This document shows positions 16,390-24,431 of a stretch of DNA of 64,000 bases, one piece after another. The first letter of the stretch is position 1. Each line of letters begins with the position of its first letter. The DNA is taken from positions 7,503,533 to 7,567,532 of the forward strand of contig NZ_KB913037.1 in NCBI RefSeq assembly GCF_000384295.1, read 5' to 3'. Origin of the DNA: Amycolatopsis balhimycina FH 1894 (lineage in GTDB: Bacteria > Actinomycetota > Actinomycetes > Mycobacteriales > Pseudonocardiaceae). The position numbers and the translations under genes are program-made. The notes under the pieces are model-generated. The model saw only the letters and a program-made list of their open reading frames with translations, was not told the DNA's origin and did not search any database.

Positions 16390-17541
16390 GTGCGGGTTCC
16401 GGCGGCGCTCACGGTCGCGGGCCTCGTCGCGCTCGGCCTGTCCGCGTCCGCTGCCGCTTCTCCGCAAGCACAGTGTGCGAACCCGTCCGGCACGTACGGC
16501 GGCGCCGTCCCGTGGGGGCAGCGCCTGATCGACCCCGCGCGGCTTTGGCCGTTGACGCGGGGTGAGGGCCAGCTGGTGGCCGTGCTCGGCACCGGCGTCG
16601 ACGGGCAGAACGGCCAGTTCGCGCCCGGGCAGCTCGAAGGCGGGGCCGGTACCGAGCGGTCCGACTGCGACGGCCGCGGCACGATCGCGGCCGGGATCGT
16701 CGGCGCGCAACCGGATCCGTCGACGACGTTCGCCGGGGTCGCGCCCGGCGCGCACCTGCTGCCGATCCGCTCGACGCCGTCCGGCGACGGCGACCCCGGC
16801 GCGCTGGCCGACGCGATCGACACGGCGGTGGACCGGCAAGCGCGCGTGGTTTTGATCGCCGTCCCCGCGGTTTCCGACAGCCCGGCGTTGTCCGGGGCGA
16901 TTTCCCGGGCCCGGGCGGCCGGGGCGGTGGTCGTCTCGGCGGCGTCGGCGACCCAGCAGGGCGCGCGGACGTACCCGACGGCGACGTCCGGCGTCCTGGC
17001 CGTCGGCTCGGTGAACGCGGCGGGCGAGCCGGTGCAGACCGAAGCGGGGGACTACGTCGGCGTCGCCGCGCCCGGCGCGGACCTGGTCAGCACGTCGGCC
17101 GGGGCGGGCGGCGCGGTCGCGCACCGCTGGCCGGTCACCGACCCGGGGCTCGCGGCGGCGTACGTCGCGGGCGTCGCGGCCCTGGTGCGGGCCTACCACC
17201 CGGACCTGACCGGCGACCAGGTCGTCACCCGGCTCACGCTCACCGCCCACCGCCCGCCTGCCGGCGGCCACGACCCGCGTCTGGGCTGGGGAGTCCTGGA
17301 CGCCTACGCGGCGGTTTCCTCGACCCTGCCCGCCGACGTCGCCGGTCCCGGCGCGGCTGCCGCGCCTCCCTCGGCGCCTGCGGTGGTCCCGGCCGCGGCC
17401 CCCGCACCCCATCCGCCGGACGTCGCGGCGGGCGTGATCGCGCTGGCCGGCGTGGCTCTCGCGGCAGCCGCCGGAGTGACGGTGGCGGCGGTCCGCCGCG
17501 CCCGCCGCCGGGGCTGGCGCCCCTCCCGCTTCACCCCGTAA
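16390..17541 (+). CDS. Mycosin-like protein lacking the catalytic triad
   Basis: 383 aa from GTG at 16390 (GGGGAGG upstream). It has the build of type VII secretion mycosins (MycP): signal peptide (residues 1-23), subtilisin-like domain (~55-310), Pro/Ala linker, and C-terminal membrane anchor with a basic tail. The active-site blocks align but the residues are gone. VAVLGTGV has Gly67 where Asp is expected, CDGRGT has Arg96 for His, and DPGLAAAYVAG has Gly253 for Ser (normally GTS.A). It cannot be a serine protease. In mycobacteria mycosins also stabilise the ESX membrane complex without proteolysis, so a structural role is plausible. It converges on ESX substrate genes. Confidence 0.85.
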   Translation: MRVPAALTVAGLVALGLSASAAASPQAQCANPSGTYGGAVPWGQRLIDPARLWPLTRGEGQLVAVLGTGVDGQNGQFAPGQLEGGAGTERSDCDGRGTIAAGIVGAQPDPSTTFAGVAPGAHLLPIRSTPSGDGDPGALADAIDTAVDRQARVVLIAVPAVSDSPALSGAISRARAAGAVVVSAASATQQGARTYPTATSGVLAVGSVNAAGEPVQTEAGDYVGVAAPGADLVSTSAGAGGAVAHRWPVTDPGLAAAYVAGVAALVRAYHPDLTGDQVVTRLTLTAHRPPAGGHDPRLGWGVLDAYAAVSSTLPADVAGPGAAAAPPSAPAVVPAAAPAPHPPDVAAGVIALAGVALAAAAGVTVAAVRRARRRGWRPSRFTP

Positions 17542-17552
17542 CCGACCCTCCG

Positions 17553-17760
17553 ATCACGCGAGATACGGGCCCGATCACGCGAGTTCCGTCTCTGAACACG
17601 CGAGTTCGGCGTACCGGAACGGCGAACTCGCGTACCTGGACGGACGACTCGCGTACCTGGACGGACGACTCGCTTACCTGGAGGGTCGGTTGGCGTGATC
17701 AGGGCCGGGATTCGCGTGATCGGGGACGGAACTCGCGTGATGGGAGACCGATCTCGCGGG
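17553..17760. repeat. Degenerate repeat cluster, family B copy 1
   Basis: Units related to ATCACGCGAGTT and its complement recur about nine times, e.g. at 17554, 17575, 17597 and, inverted, around 17625-17672 and 17712-17755. They include three copies of a CTCGCGTACCTGGACGGACG-like unit. The cluster lies between convergent genes and extends into the 3' coding end of the gene at 17699-18070. Similar clusters occur at 49468-49570 and 56690-56810. Confidence 0.8.
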
Positions 17761-18070
17761 ACAGGGCTCGGTACATTGCCGCGACCTGGGCGTCGGCGCT
17801 GCGGTAGCCGGCCGCGGACGTTGTCAGTCCACTTTGGATTTTTCGGAGCCGGGTGAGGTGGGACTCGAGTTCGGAGGCCAGCTCGGTCATGGTCTTTTCG
17901 AACGTCTTCGCCGCCGCGGCGGACTCGCTCACCTGGCCGAACGCCGTGGCGGGGACCTTCGAAGCCGCCACCGCGGACTGAACCGGGGAAAGCACGTCGG
18001 CGCGTGAGCCGAACTGCCCCGCCGCCGTGTCGAGGCGGGCGGGGGCCACGCGGTATCCAGCAGCCGTCAC
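17699..18070 (-). CDS. EspC-like ESX secretion substrate
   Basis: 123 aa, all-helical WXG100-superfamily protein. It begins MTAAGYRVAPARLDTAAGQF and has a helix-turn-helix hairpin. The C-terminal secretion motif YxxxD is seen as YRSAD in AAGYRSADAQVAAMY (about residues 88-92), a known type VII export signal. The last ~20 residues (from LSREIGLP) are encoded by the intergenic repeat cluster, so the ancestral stop was probably lost. It is the distal gene of the 20537-17699 run of ESX substrates. Confidence 0.75.
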   Translation of the reverse strand: MTAAGYRVAPARLDTAAGQFGSRADVLSPVQSAVAASKVPATAFGQVSESAAAAKTFEKTMTELASELESHLTRLRKIQSGLTTSAAGYRSADAQVAAMYRALSREIGLPSREFRPRSRESRP

Positions 18071-18083
18071 CGGGCCACTCCCC

Positions 18084-19388
18084 TCAGTACGCGTCCGGCT
18101 CTTCGCCGATCACCGGCGGCGCGACCGGGGCCGACTGCCCCCAGACGTTCTCCGTCTCCACCAGCCAGGCGGGGATCCGCCGTCCGGAGCCCATCTCGCC
18201 GCCGCCGCCCATGCCCATCGGCATCATGGGCATCATCGGCATCGCGCCCTTGGCGGCGGCCGCGCCCGCGGCTCCGGCCGCACCGCCGGCGAGTCCGCTG
18301 AGCGCGTTGCCCGCGCCGCCGTCGCCGGCCAGGCCGGAGTGCGCCGCGGGTGCCTCGGCGCCGCCGCCGATCGCGAGACCGCCACCGCCGCCCGGGACGC
18401 CGCCGCCGAGCGACGGCGCCTCGCCGCCGCCGATCGGGATGCCGCCCCCGGCCCCGCCTTCGACGCCGGCACCGCCGCCGAGCTTCGTGCCGGCCGGTTC
18501 GTCCTTCTTGTCCTTGGGATCCTTGCCGGTCGCCCACGACGGGACCTTCGGCATGATCGAGCCGAACCGGCCGAACGCGGCGGCCGAAGCCGCGGCGAGC
18601 CCGGCGGTGAACATGTCGCCGAACAGCGGGTTCGACGTCGGGACCGTGGTCCCCGGCGGCCGCGGCATGTTCGTCGAAGGCAGCGGGTGCCCGTCCGACG
18701 GCGTGACGATGACGCCGGGACCGGACATGCCGTTGCCGACGAGCCCGGGCGATCCGACGCTCCCCGCGCCACCACCGGCGGGCGGGGTCGTGGGTACCGG
18801 GACCGCGTTCGGCGACGCCGGGATCGACTCCTCGGCGACCGTGTACTCGCCGGCCAGCTCGGTCATGACTACGACGGCCTTGCCGTGCGCCGATCCCGCG
18901 GCGTTCGCGGCGCTCTGCTGCGCCTCGACGTTCGCGATGGCCTGCTGGCGCTGCTGCGCCGCGGCCTGCACGACGGCGGGCGAAGCGTCCGGCGGCAGCA
19001 GCGGCGGGTTCACCGCGAGCGCGACGTCGGCGGGCGAGACGTCCGGCACCGCGACCGGCGGCGGCATCTCCTTCTTGGCCTTCACCAGCGCGTCGGCGGC
19101 GTCGCCGAGCATCACGTTCATCCCCTCGGCGGTCTGCGCCACCTTGGAGATGCCGTTCGCGAGGTCGACGATCATCCGCTGGTACTGCTCGGCCGCGCCC
19201 CCGGTCCACTGCTCCTTGAACTCGGTCAGCTCCGAGTTCAGGTTGTGGGCCTGCTCGTGCAGGTGCAACGCGGCGGACTTCCACTTGTCGGCGGCGTGCC
19301 GCGCGCTGTTCGGGTCGCCCGCCTGAAGCATCGCGTACAGCTGCTGGTGGCTGTACGCGGCGAAGTTCGTGTGCGCGGTGTTCGTCAT
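18084..19388 (-). CDS. PPE-like ESX substrate with Gly-rich tail
   Basis: 434 aa. The first ~110 residues form the helical bundle typical of PPE/WXG proteins (ADKWKSAALHLHEQAHNLNSEL, then FKEQWTGGAAEQYQRMI, with the WxG turn). Residues ~110-190 are Pro/Ala/Gln rich. Residues ~190-400 are a low-complexity Gly/Pro/Ala region with GGG and MPMM runs. The end carries a conserved-looking RIPAWLVETENVWGQ tail. Its start overlaps the stop of the gene upstream by 4 bases (ATGA), so the two are translationally coupled. PPE partners normally pair with a small helical protein, here most likely that neighbour. Confidence 0.8.
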   Translation of the reverse strand: MTNTAHTNFAAYSHQQLYAMLQAGDPNSARHAADKWKSAALHLHEQAHNLNSELTEFKEQWTGGAAEQYQRMIVDLANGISKVAQTAEGMNVMLGDAADALVKAKKEMPPPVAVPDVSPADVALAVNPPLLPPDASPAVVQAAAQQRQQAIANVEAQQSAANAAGSAHGKAVVVMTELAGEYTVAEESIPASPNAVPVPTTPPAGGGAGSVGSPGLVGNGMSGPGVIVTPSDGHPLPSTNMPRPPGTTVPTSNPLFGDMFTAGLAAASAAAFGRFGSIMPKVPSWATGKDPKDKKDEPAGTKLGGGAGVEGGAGGGIPIGGGEAPSLGGGVPGGGGGLAIGGGAEAPAAHSGLAGDGGAGNALSGLAGGAAGAAGAAAAKGAMPMMPMMPMGMGGGGEMGSGRRIPAWLVETENVWGQSAPVAPPVIGEEPDAY

Positions 19389-19771
19389 CCCTTGTGGCTC
19401 CCGTCGCTGTCACCCGAGCCGAGCAGGCCGAGCACCGGGTCGAGCAGGCCGGTGACGGCCCCCGAAGCGTGCAGGTCCCCGGCCACCACCTGGTCGGCGT
19501 TCTGGTAACCGTCGGCGACCGTGGTGGTGACGTCCTGGGCGAACCCGATCGCGCTGCGGACCTGGTCGAGCAGGCCCTGCATCTCCGAGACGGCGGCGCG
19601 GTGGGCGTCGGCCAGCGACCCGGCCTCGCCGAACTCGCCGAACAACAGCGGCTCCTCGCCGAGGGTGAGCAGGAAGTCGTTCGGTTTCGCCATCGCGTGG
19701 ATCTGGGTCTCCAGCTCCCGCACGAAGTCCTTCAGCGACTGCAGGTGGACGTAGTACGACTGGTCGTGCAT
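19385..19771 (-). CDS. Small helical ESX substrate with YxxxD signal
   Basis: 128 aa from ATG at 19771. It starts MHDQSYYVHLQSLKDFVREL and has two long helices. VADGYQNADQVVAGD carries the YxxxD export motif (YQNAD) at about residues 89-93. A short Gly/Ser/Asp tail follows. It directly precedes, and overlaps by 4 bases, the PPE-like gene. It may be the PE-like partner that supplies the export signal to the pair. Confidence 0.75.
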   Translation of the reverse strand: MHDQSYYVHLQSLKDFVRELETQIHAMAKPNDFLLTLGEEPLLFGEFGEAGSLADAHRAAVSEMQGLLDQVRSAIGFAQDVTTTVADGYQNADQVVAGDLHASGAVTGLLDPVLGLLGSGDSDGSHKG

Positions 19772-19871
19772 CGGATCCCGGCTCTCTTGTCGCACGAACG
19801 CGGAAGGGAAAGCCGGTCGGCCGGTGCGAGCGGGGGGTTCCCGCACTGGCCGACCGGCGTCTGGGCGCGGA

Positions 19872-20174
19872 TCAGCCCGCGAACAGCCCCTGGTTGCGGT
19901 TCTCCAGCGACTGCTGGAGGTCGTGGGCCTCGCCGACCTTGCCGCCGAACTGCGCGATGATGGCGACGATGTCCGCGGTGGCCTGGCGCAGCCGGGTCTC
20001 CGACTGGCGGGCCGCGTCACCGGCGGAGCTGCCGGAGGCGTACCAGGTCGCGGTGATGGGCTGCAGGTTCTGGTGCAGCTGCTCCAGCTGCGAGGTCAGC
20101 GCCTTGGCCTTGGCGGCCAGGGATGCCGAGCTGTGCTGCAGCGCGGCGAAGTTGATTTCGACGACGTCGGCCAT
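19872..20174 (-). CDS. WXG100-family ESAT-6-like protein
   Basis: 100 aa, exactly WXG100 length. Two helices (FAALQHSSASLAAKAKALTSQLEQLHQNL and RQSETRLRQATADIVAIIAQFG) flank the turn TWYASGSSAG, where the W-x-G turn is loosened to W-Y-A-S-G. No YxxxD signal is seen, so it probably leaves as a dimer with the neighbour at 20193-20537, which has one. The gap between the two genes is 18 bases. Confidence 0.85.
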   Translation of the reverse strand: MADVVEINFAALQHSSASLAAKAKALTSQLEQLHQNLQPITATWYASGSSAGDAARQSETRLRQATADIVAIIAQFGGKVGEAHDLQQSLENRNQGLFAG

Positions 20175-20192
20175 GGTGGGCGTCCTCTCGGG

Positions 20193-20537
20193 TCAGGGGT
20201 TGAGGCGGGGGATCACGCCCGAGCCCTCGAGGGAGTTGCCGACCCCCTGGAAGCTCTGGTGGACGTCGGCGTCGCCGCGGCCGTAGTTCTGGTGGCTGGT
20301 GTGGACGAGCTGCGACATGGTGTCGAGCTCCTTCACCGCCACGGTCATCTTCTCCTGCAGCCGCCGCTGGAGGTCCCAGAACGCGACGGCCTGGTCACCC
20401 TTGTAGTTGCGCAGGGCCTCGGTCAGCTCGGACTCCAAGCTGGCCATCGTGGACTTGGCGTTCGTCGCGGTTTCCTCGAAACCCTGGACGGCGCGCGTCA
20501 TGGCAGCGGAATCTGCCTGGAATCCCGGACTGGACAT
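20193..20537 (-). CDS. WXG100-family ESAT-6-like protein with YxxxD signal
   Basis: 114 aa from ATG at 20537. Helical hairpin: AAMTRAVQGFEETATNAKST, then ELTEALRNYKGDQAVAFWDL with YKG in place of WxG at the turn, then RRLQEKMTVAVKELDTMSQL. NYGRGDADVHQ gives a YxxxD export motif (YGRGD) near residue 92. It is first gene of the substrate operon running to 17699, and should dimerise with the following WXG100 protein. Confidence 0.83.
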   Translation of the reverse strand: MSSPGFQADSAAMTRAVQGFEETATNAKSTMASLESELTEALRNYKGDQAVAFWDLQRRLQEKMTVAVKELDTMSQLVHTSHQNYGRGDADVHQSFQGVGNSLEGSGVIPRLNP

Positions 20538-20754
20538 CGACGGGCCACCTCCTTCCTGAAGCGAATTCGCCTGGCGCGGTGGTCCGCGCGGTGTGAAAGT
20601 CACGCTAGAAAAGAGGCCTGTGTGGTCAAACGGCACAACTGCCGGTCGCACTGACGGCACTATTACCCACAGCGCGGCGGCAGGGCCCGCTCCACCCGGC
20701 GGACGGGGGCGCGCTCCAGTGCCCGCAGGCCTCGGCGGCGCCAGGCTGTATGCC

Positions 20755-20928
20755 ATGGCAGACAACGGAAATCCGCTGGTCACGCGCCGGTCGTGGCACC
20801 GCCCGCCGGTGGTGCTCGCCGGGGCGATGGGGGTGCTGTGCGCGACGTCGCTGCTGGGGTTGCTGGTCGATGATCGCACGCTCGTCAACGTGCCGATCTG
20901 GCCGGCAGGCCCAGCGCGCACCGCGTCC
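20755..20928 (+). pseudogene. Possible N-terminal remnant of a membrane protein
   Basis: Starting at ATG 20755 the frame reads MADNGNPLVTRRSWHRPPVV, then a good membrane segment (LAGAMGVLCATSLLGLLVDD) and RTLVNVPIWPAG. It then loses any membrane character. From memory this opening resembles actinobacterial multi-spanning proteins, but no family is confirmed. The rest of the 457-base gap (20538-20994) holds nothing recognisable. The frame is open into the downstream ligase gene, but the ligase has its own start at 20995. Confidence 0.3.
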
Positions 20929-20994
20929 GCCGGTTTCTGCCGAAATTCTGAGATCCGCCCGGTAGACCGGGACCCCCGGCGAAAGGCGGTCGAG

Positions 20995-22401
20995 ATGGTC
21001 CACCCGCAGGCACTGCTGGACGAGCTGCGCCGCGCCCCGGGGGTTCCGGCGTTCGAACGCGGGTCGCGGGTGACGACCCGCGGCGAGCTGCGGGAGCTGA
21101 TCGGCCGGTTCGCCGCCGGCCTGCGGGCCGCCGGGCTCGGCCCGGGTGACGGCGTCGGCATCGCCACCGGCGTCACGCCGGAGGGGTTCGCCGCGCTGGT
21201 GGCGGCGCACGTGCTCGGCGCCCGCGCGGTCGCCGTGCGGGCCGGGCTGCCGGAGGCCCAGCTGCGGCACATCCTCGGTGACGTCGACGTGCTGATCACC
21301 GACGAGCCGTGGGAAGCCGGGGTGCCGGTGCTGCCGGTGGGGGATCTGCTGTCGGCGGCGTACGCGGAGCCGGTGCCGAGGGGGCAGCCCGGCGACATCG
21401 CGACGGTCGTGTTCACCAGCGGCAGCACCGGCGTCCCGAAGGGGGTCGCGTACGACTACCGCGCGCTGACCGAAGGCCGGGTGTGGCGGCCGCCGGTCCC
21501 GGGTTCGGCCCACGAGCGGCTGGGGGCGGGGTTCGGGCGGTTCCTGCTGTTCGGGTCGCTGGCGAGCGCGGTGATGGTCGAGCAGCTGGCGGTGTGCCTG
21601 TTCGCGGGCGGCACCGCGGTGATCCCCGAGGAGCTCCCGGACTTCCCGTGGGTGCTGCCGCGGCTGGGGATCACGGCGGCGCTGACGACCGTGCCGCGGC
21701 TGCACCAGATCCTCGACGTGCTACGCGGCTCGGAGGTCGAGCTGGGCGGGCCGCGGACGTTGATCGTGGCCGGTTCGCCGGTGCCGCCGCACACGCTCGC
21801 CGAGGCGGCCGAGCGGATCGGGCCCGCGATGCACCACGCGTACGGGCAGACCGAGACCGGCATGCTGACCATCTGCCGGGCCGGCGAGGGCGTCGGCTCG
21901 GTCGGGAAGGCTTGTGACACCGTCGAAATCGACGTCCGCGACGGCGAGGTCTGGGTCCGCACGCCGTCGGCGTTCGCGGGCTACTGGCGGGATCCCGCGG
22001 CGACGGCGGAGGTGCTGCGTGACGGCTGGGTGCGGACCCAGGACCTCGGTTTCGTCGACACCGGCGGGTACCTGCACCTGTCCGGCCGCGCGCGAGACGT
22101 CGTGATCGTCAACGCGATCATCCACTACACCGGCCCGATCGAGCGGGCGATCGCGGCGCACCCGGACGTCGACCAGGCCTACGTCGTGGCGGTGCCGGAC
22201 TCGCTGACCGGAGAGGCGGCGCACGCGTTCGTCGTCCCGGTTCCGGGCCGGGAGCCGGACTTCGGCTCGTTGCGGAAGGCGGTCGCGACCGAGCTGGGGG
22301 AGGCGGCGGTCCCGGCGCGGTTCAGCGTGGTCCCGTCGATCCCCGTGGCCCCCTCGGGCAAGCCGGACAAGGCAGCACTCCGCGCGTCCATTATGGACTG
22401 A
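20995..22401 (+). CDS. ANL-superfamily AMP-binding ligase
   Basis: 468 aa from ATG at 20995. It adenylates a carboxylic acid and probably makes its CoA or other thioester. Core motifs: VVFTSGSTGVPKGV (P-loop-like A3), AYGQTETGM (A5), GWVRTQDLGFVDTGGYLHLSGRARDVV (A7/A8), and the C-terminal lysine in APSGKPDKAAL (A10). The C-terminal subdomain is complete, but the whole protein is about 50 residues shorter than typical acyl-CoA ligases, mostly at the N-terminus. The A8 loop reads RARDVVIVNA rather than the usual GR.KD.I..GG, so the substrate is hard to guess. It stands alone, ending at a hairpin. Confidence 0.85.
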   Translation: MVHPQALLDELRRAPGVPAFERGSRVTTRGELRELIGRFAAGLRAAGLGPGDGVGIATGVTPEGFAALVAAHVLGARAVAVRAGLPEAQLRHILGDVDVLITDEPWEAGVPVLPVGDLLSAAYAEPVPRGQPGDIATVVFTSGSTGVPKGVAYDYRALTEGRVWRPPVPGSAHERLGAGFGRFLLFGSLASAVMVEQLAVCLFAGGTAVIPEELPDFPWVLPRLGITAALTTVPRLHQILDVLRGSEVELGGPRTLIVAGSPVPPHTLAEAAERIGPAMHHAYGQTETGMLTICRAGEGVGSVGKACDTVEIDVRDGEVWVRTPSAFAGYWRDPAATAEVLRDGWVRTQDLGFVDTGGYLHLSGRARDVVIVNAIIHYTGPIERAIAAHPDVDQAYVVAVPDSLTGEAAHAFVVPVPGREPDFGSLRKAVATELGEAAVPARFSVVPSIPVAPSGKPDKAALRASIMD

Positions 22402-22403
22402 AA

Positions 22404-22458
22404 GTTCGTGAAGGCCACCTTGCCGAACTACAAGTTCCTCAAGGTGGCCTTCACGAAC
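22404..22458. terminator. 19-bp-arm hairpin between convergent genes
   Basis: Perfect arms GTTCGTGAAGGCCACCTTG (22404-22422) and its complement (22440-22458) surround 17 bases that hold a further GAACT/AGTTC pairing. It sits between the ligase and trypsin genes, which converge, so it can serve both. The design resembles family A palindromes, but the sequence differs. Confidence 0.88.
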
Positions 22459-22470
22459 CGGAAGCGAACC

Positions 22471-23175
22471 TCAGACGCCGGCGGTGGTGCGGATCCAGCT
22501 GCGGCTCGAGGCGATGCTCGCGTAGTTCTGCGTGCCCTGCGTGTTCGAACCGGAGTTGCTGCCCGTCGAGCACACCCCGACCTGGACGCCGTTGTAGAGC
22601 TCCGGGCCGCCCGAGTCGCCGTGCCACGCCGAGCCGTTGACGCCCTTGCTGGCGATCGCCGTGCCGCCGAAGGCGTCCGAGCTGAGGCCCGTCACGCGCA
22701 CGTTGGCGGTCTTGAGGGTGCTCGACGGCGGGCTGCTGCCCTGCGTGCGGCCCCAGCCGTAGATCTGGTTGGTCGACCCGGTCGGCGGGTTGCCGGTGCC
22801 GAGCTTCATGTACGTCGTGTTCACCGCCGTCGTCAGGTGCAGCAGCGCGATGTCGCCGTTGGGCGACGCCTTCTGCTGGTCGACGGTGGCGTTCGTGCCC
22901 TGCTGGAGCGTCACGTTGCCGACCTTGACGTGCATCCCCGGCGAGTTCAGGCAGTGCTGGGCGGTGAGCACCCACTGCGGGGCGATGATCGTCCCCGAGC
23001 ACTCGAAACCGCCGTACGTCGTCACGTTGTTCCAGTAGATCTGGGCGCCCCACGGCGCGGAGGAGACCGTGCTCCCGCCGATGATGTCCTGCTGGGCGTC
23101 CGCAACCCCCGCTGAGACCAGACTCAGCGCCGCGGCGGCAGCCCCCACCGCGGCAACAGCCCTCGACATTCGCAT
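22471..23175 (-). CDS. Secreted trypsin-like serine protease (S1)
   Basis: 234 aa from ATG at 23175. Signal peptide: MRMSRAVAAVGAAAAALSL, cleaved near ADA-QQD, and a mature start DIIGGS like the IVGG of activated trypsins. The triad is complete: His74 in LTAQHC, Asp108 in GDIALLHL, Ser188 in GDSGGPE. Four or more Cys may form disulfides (GFEC, QHC, VCSTG). It is an exported endopeptidase, similar in build to streptogrisin-class and snapalysin-neighbour enzymes, with the specificity pocket not assignable by eye. It contrasts with the dead S1 domain at 28220-30142. Confidence 0.92.
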   Translation of the reverse strand: MRMSRAVAAVGAAAAALSLVSAGVADAQQDIIGGSTVSSAPWGAQIYWNNVTTYGGFECSGTIIAPQWVLTAQHCLNSPGMHVKVGNVTLQQGTNATVDQQKASPNGDIALLHLTTAVNTTYMKLGTGNPPTGSTNQIYGWGRTQGSSPPSSTLKTANVRVTGLSSDAFGGTAIASKGVNGSAWHGDSGGPELYNGVQVGVCSTGSNSGSNTQGTQNYASIASSRSWIRTTAGV

Positions 23176-23315
23176 GTAAATGCCCTTCGGCCCAGGTGAT
23201 CCGGATATCCGTCCCGAACGGGACGACCAGCCCAACGTAAGAGCCGTGAAGGATTTTCGGAACCTACCGAAGTCGGTAACCCGCTCCGGGACGCGCGCCC
23301 CGGGAGCGGGCCGTG

Positions 23316-23510
23316 TCAGCCGCTCAGCTTGCAGGAATCCGGCGCGGACGTCACGTGGATCTCCGTGTTCCAGCCCGAACCGATGGTGACCCCCATGCGG
23401 TCCGGACCCGACGGCGCCCACGTTCCGGTGTTGTCGGAGTAGCGGTACCAGCGCAGCACCGGGCCGGTCTGGCCGTTGAACGGGCTGGTCCCGGTACTGC
23501 CCCGGCCGTA
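23316..23510 (-). pseudogene. C-terminal fragment of a secreted protein
   Basis: About 60 codons ending SAPDSCKLSG at 23316 read sensibly (DVLYGRGSTGTSPFNGQ, WYRYSDNTGTWAPSGPD, SGWNTEIHVTS) and look like the end of an extracellular beta-rich, perhaps FG-GAP-type, protein. Upstream the frame becomes the complement of an ALF-repeat fragment on the other strand, and no start or signal peptide exists. The joint lies near 23505-23515. Confidence 0.45.
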
Positions 23511-23963
23511 CAGGACATCCGTAAGGCCGCGGTCCAGCTCGTGCAGAGCGGCGGACCCCGGACCCAGACCGCGGCGGCCTCGGCCCTGAGCAGCAACGAA
23601 ACGGGCTTGAAGCAGTTCCTGCACGCCGGGCTGGCCTCCGCCACCGAGCAGGACAACCGGGCCAGCGCCCTCGCCGTTTCGGACACGAGCAGCAACGGCC
23701 GGTGGTTCACCGAACACGCCCTGGAACGGATGGCGCCCCGGACAGCCGAGGTGATGGCCGAGCTGGAGGCGAGGTTCAACCGCCGGGTCGCGGCCCAGGG
23801 TGACAAGCTCAAGGACCCCGAGAAGTACAAGGAGTTCTACAAGGACAACTACCCCGCCCCGCGCGGCGTGCCGCCGTCCGTAGTCGAAGCGGAGATCGCC
23901 AATCCGGGTTCCACGGGCCGCGTTAAGGTCATCCTCAACGACAGGGGTGACGGTGATCTTGCA
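23511..23963 (+). pseudogene. C-terminal fragment of an ALF-repeat polymorphic toxin
   Basis: The frame has no start codon or signal peptide. It begins abruptly with one ALF-type repeat (DIRKAAVQLVQSGG, then SALSSNETGLKQFLHAGLAS), followed by a toxin-like module: RWFTEHALERMAPRTAEVM, KLKDPEKYKEFYKDNYPAPR, GVPPSVVEAEIANPG and GRVKVILNDRGD. HALERM segments are familiar from DUF4258-like and related toxin tips. No stop separates it from the next coding block, so toxin tip and immunity gene read as one frame. It is the remnant of a toxin like that at 30970-35220. Confidence 0.6.
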
Positions 23964-24431
23964 GTGAGTGATTTCGGCGACGGCGACGAGACGTCATCGG
24001 TGACCATCGGGTCGAAGACCGGTGACCGCGTCGTCATCACGGTGGTGGGCCGGATGCACATCGGTGCCACCGACTTCTGGGACGGCAACTGGCTCTTCAG
24101 CCCGGTCGACGTCGCCGTGGGCGGGTTCACCGCCCGGGTGCCCGCCGGGTTGCGGGCCGAGGAGCTGCGCGGCTTCCGGGAAGAGCTGTCGAAGGCGTAC
24201 GACGACTTCGGCGGCGTCGCACGCTTGAAGTCCATGGAGGACTGGCTCGACCTGACCGTCACCGTGGCCAAATCCGGGCAGGTGGAGGTCGAAGGGCTGG
24301 CCATCGACGGGCACGGGACGGGCAACAAGCTGTCCTTCCGCGTCGGTGATCTCGACCAGTCCGAACTGCCGGGGATCCTGGACGCGCTGTCCGCGATCGA
24401 GGCGGAGTACCCGGTCGTCGGCAAGCCTTGA
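23964..24431 (+). CDS. Probable immunity protein, WapI/DUF5959-like
   Basis: 155 aa from GTG at 23964. The motif GRMHIGATDFWDGNWLFSPV, with the DxWDxNWL core, plus GFTARVPAGLRAEELRGFREEL and YDDFGGVARLKSMEDWLDL, resembles small beta/alpha proteins annotated as WapI-family immunity or DUF5959 proteins. It directly follows and is in frame with the toxin-tip fragment, the normal place for the cognate immunity gene. The family name is from memory and needs a profile search. It could also be translated as a fusion if an upstream start were used. Confidence 0.55.
   Translation: MSDFGDGDETSSVTIGSKTGDRVVITVVGRMHIGATDFWDGNWLFSPVDVAVGGFTARVPAGLRAEELRGFREELSKAYDDFGGVARLKSMEDWLDLTVTVAKSGQVEVEGLAIDGHGTGNKLSFRVGDLDQSELPGILDALSAIEAEYPVVGKP

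Noticed and set aside
22471..23175. Second dead trypsin
   Set aside because: His74, Asp108 and Ser188 are all present; this one should be active.
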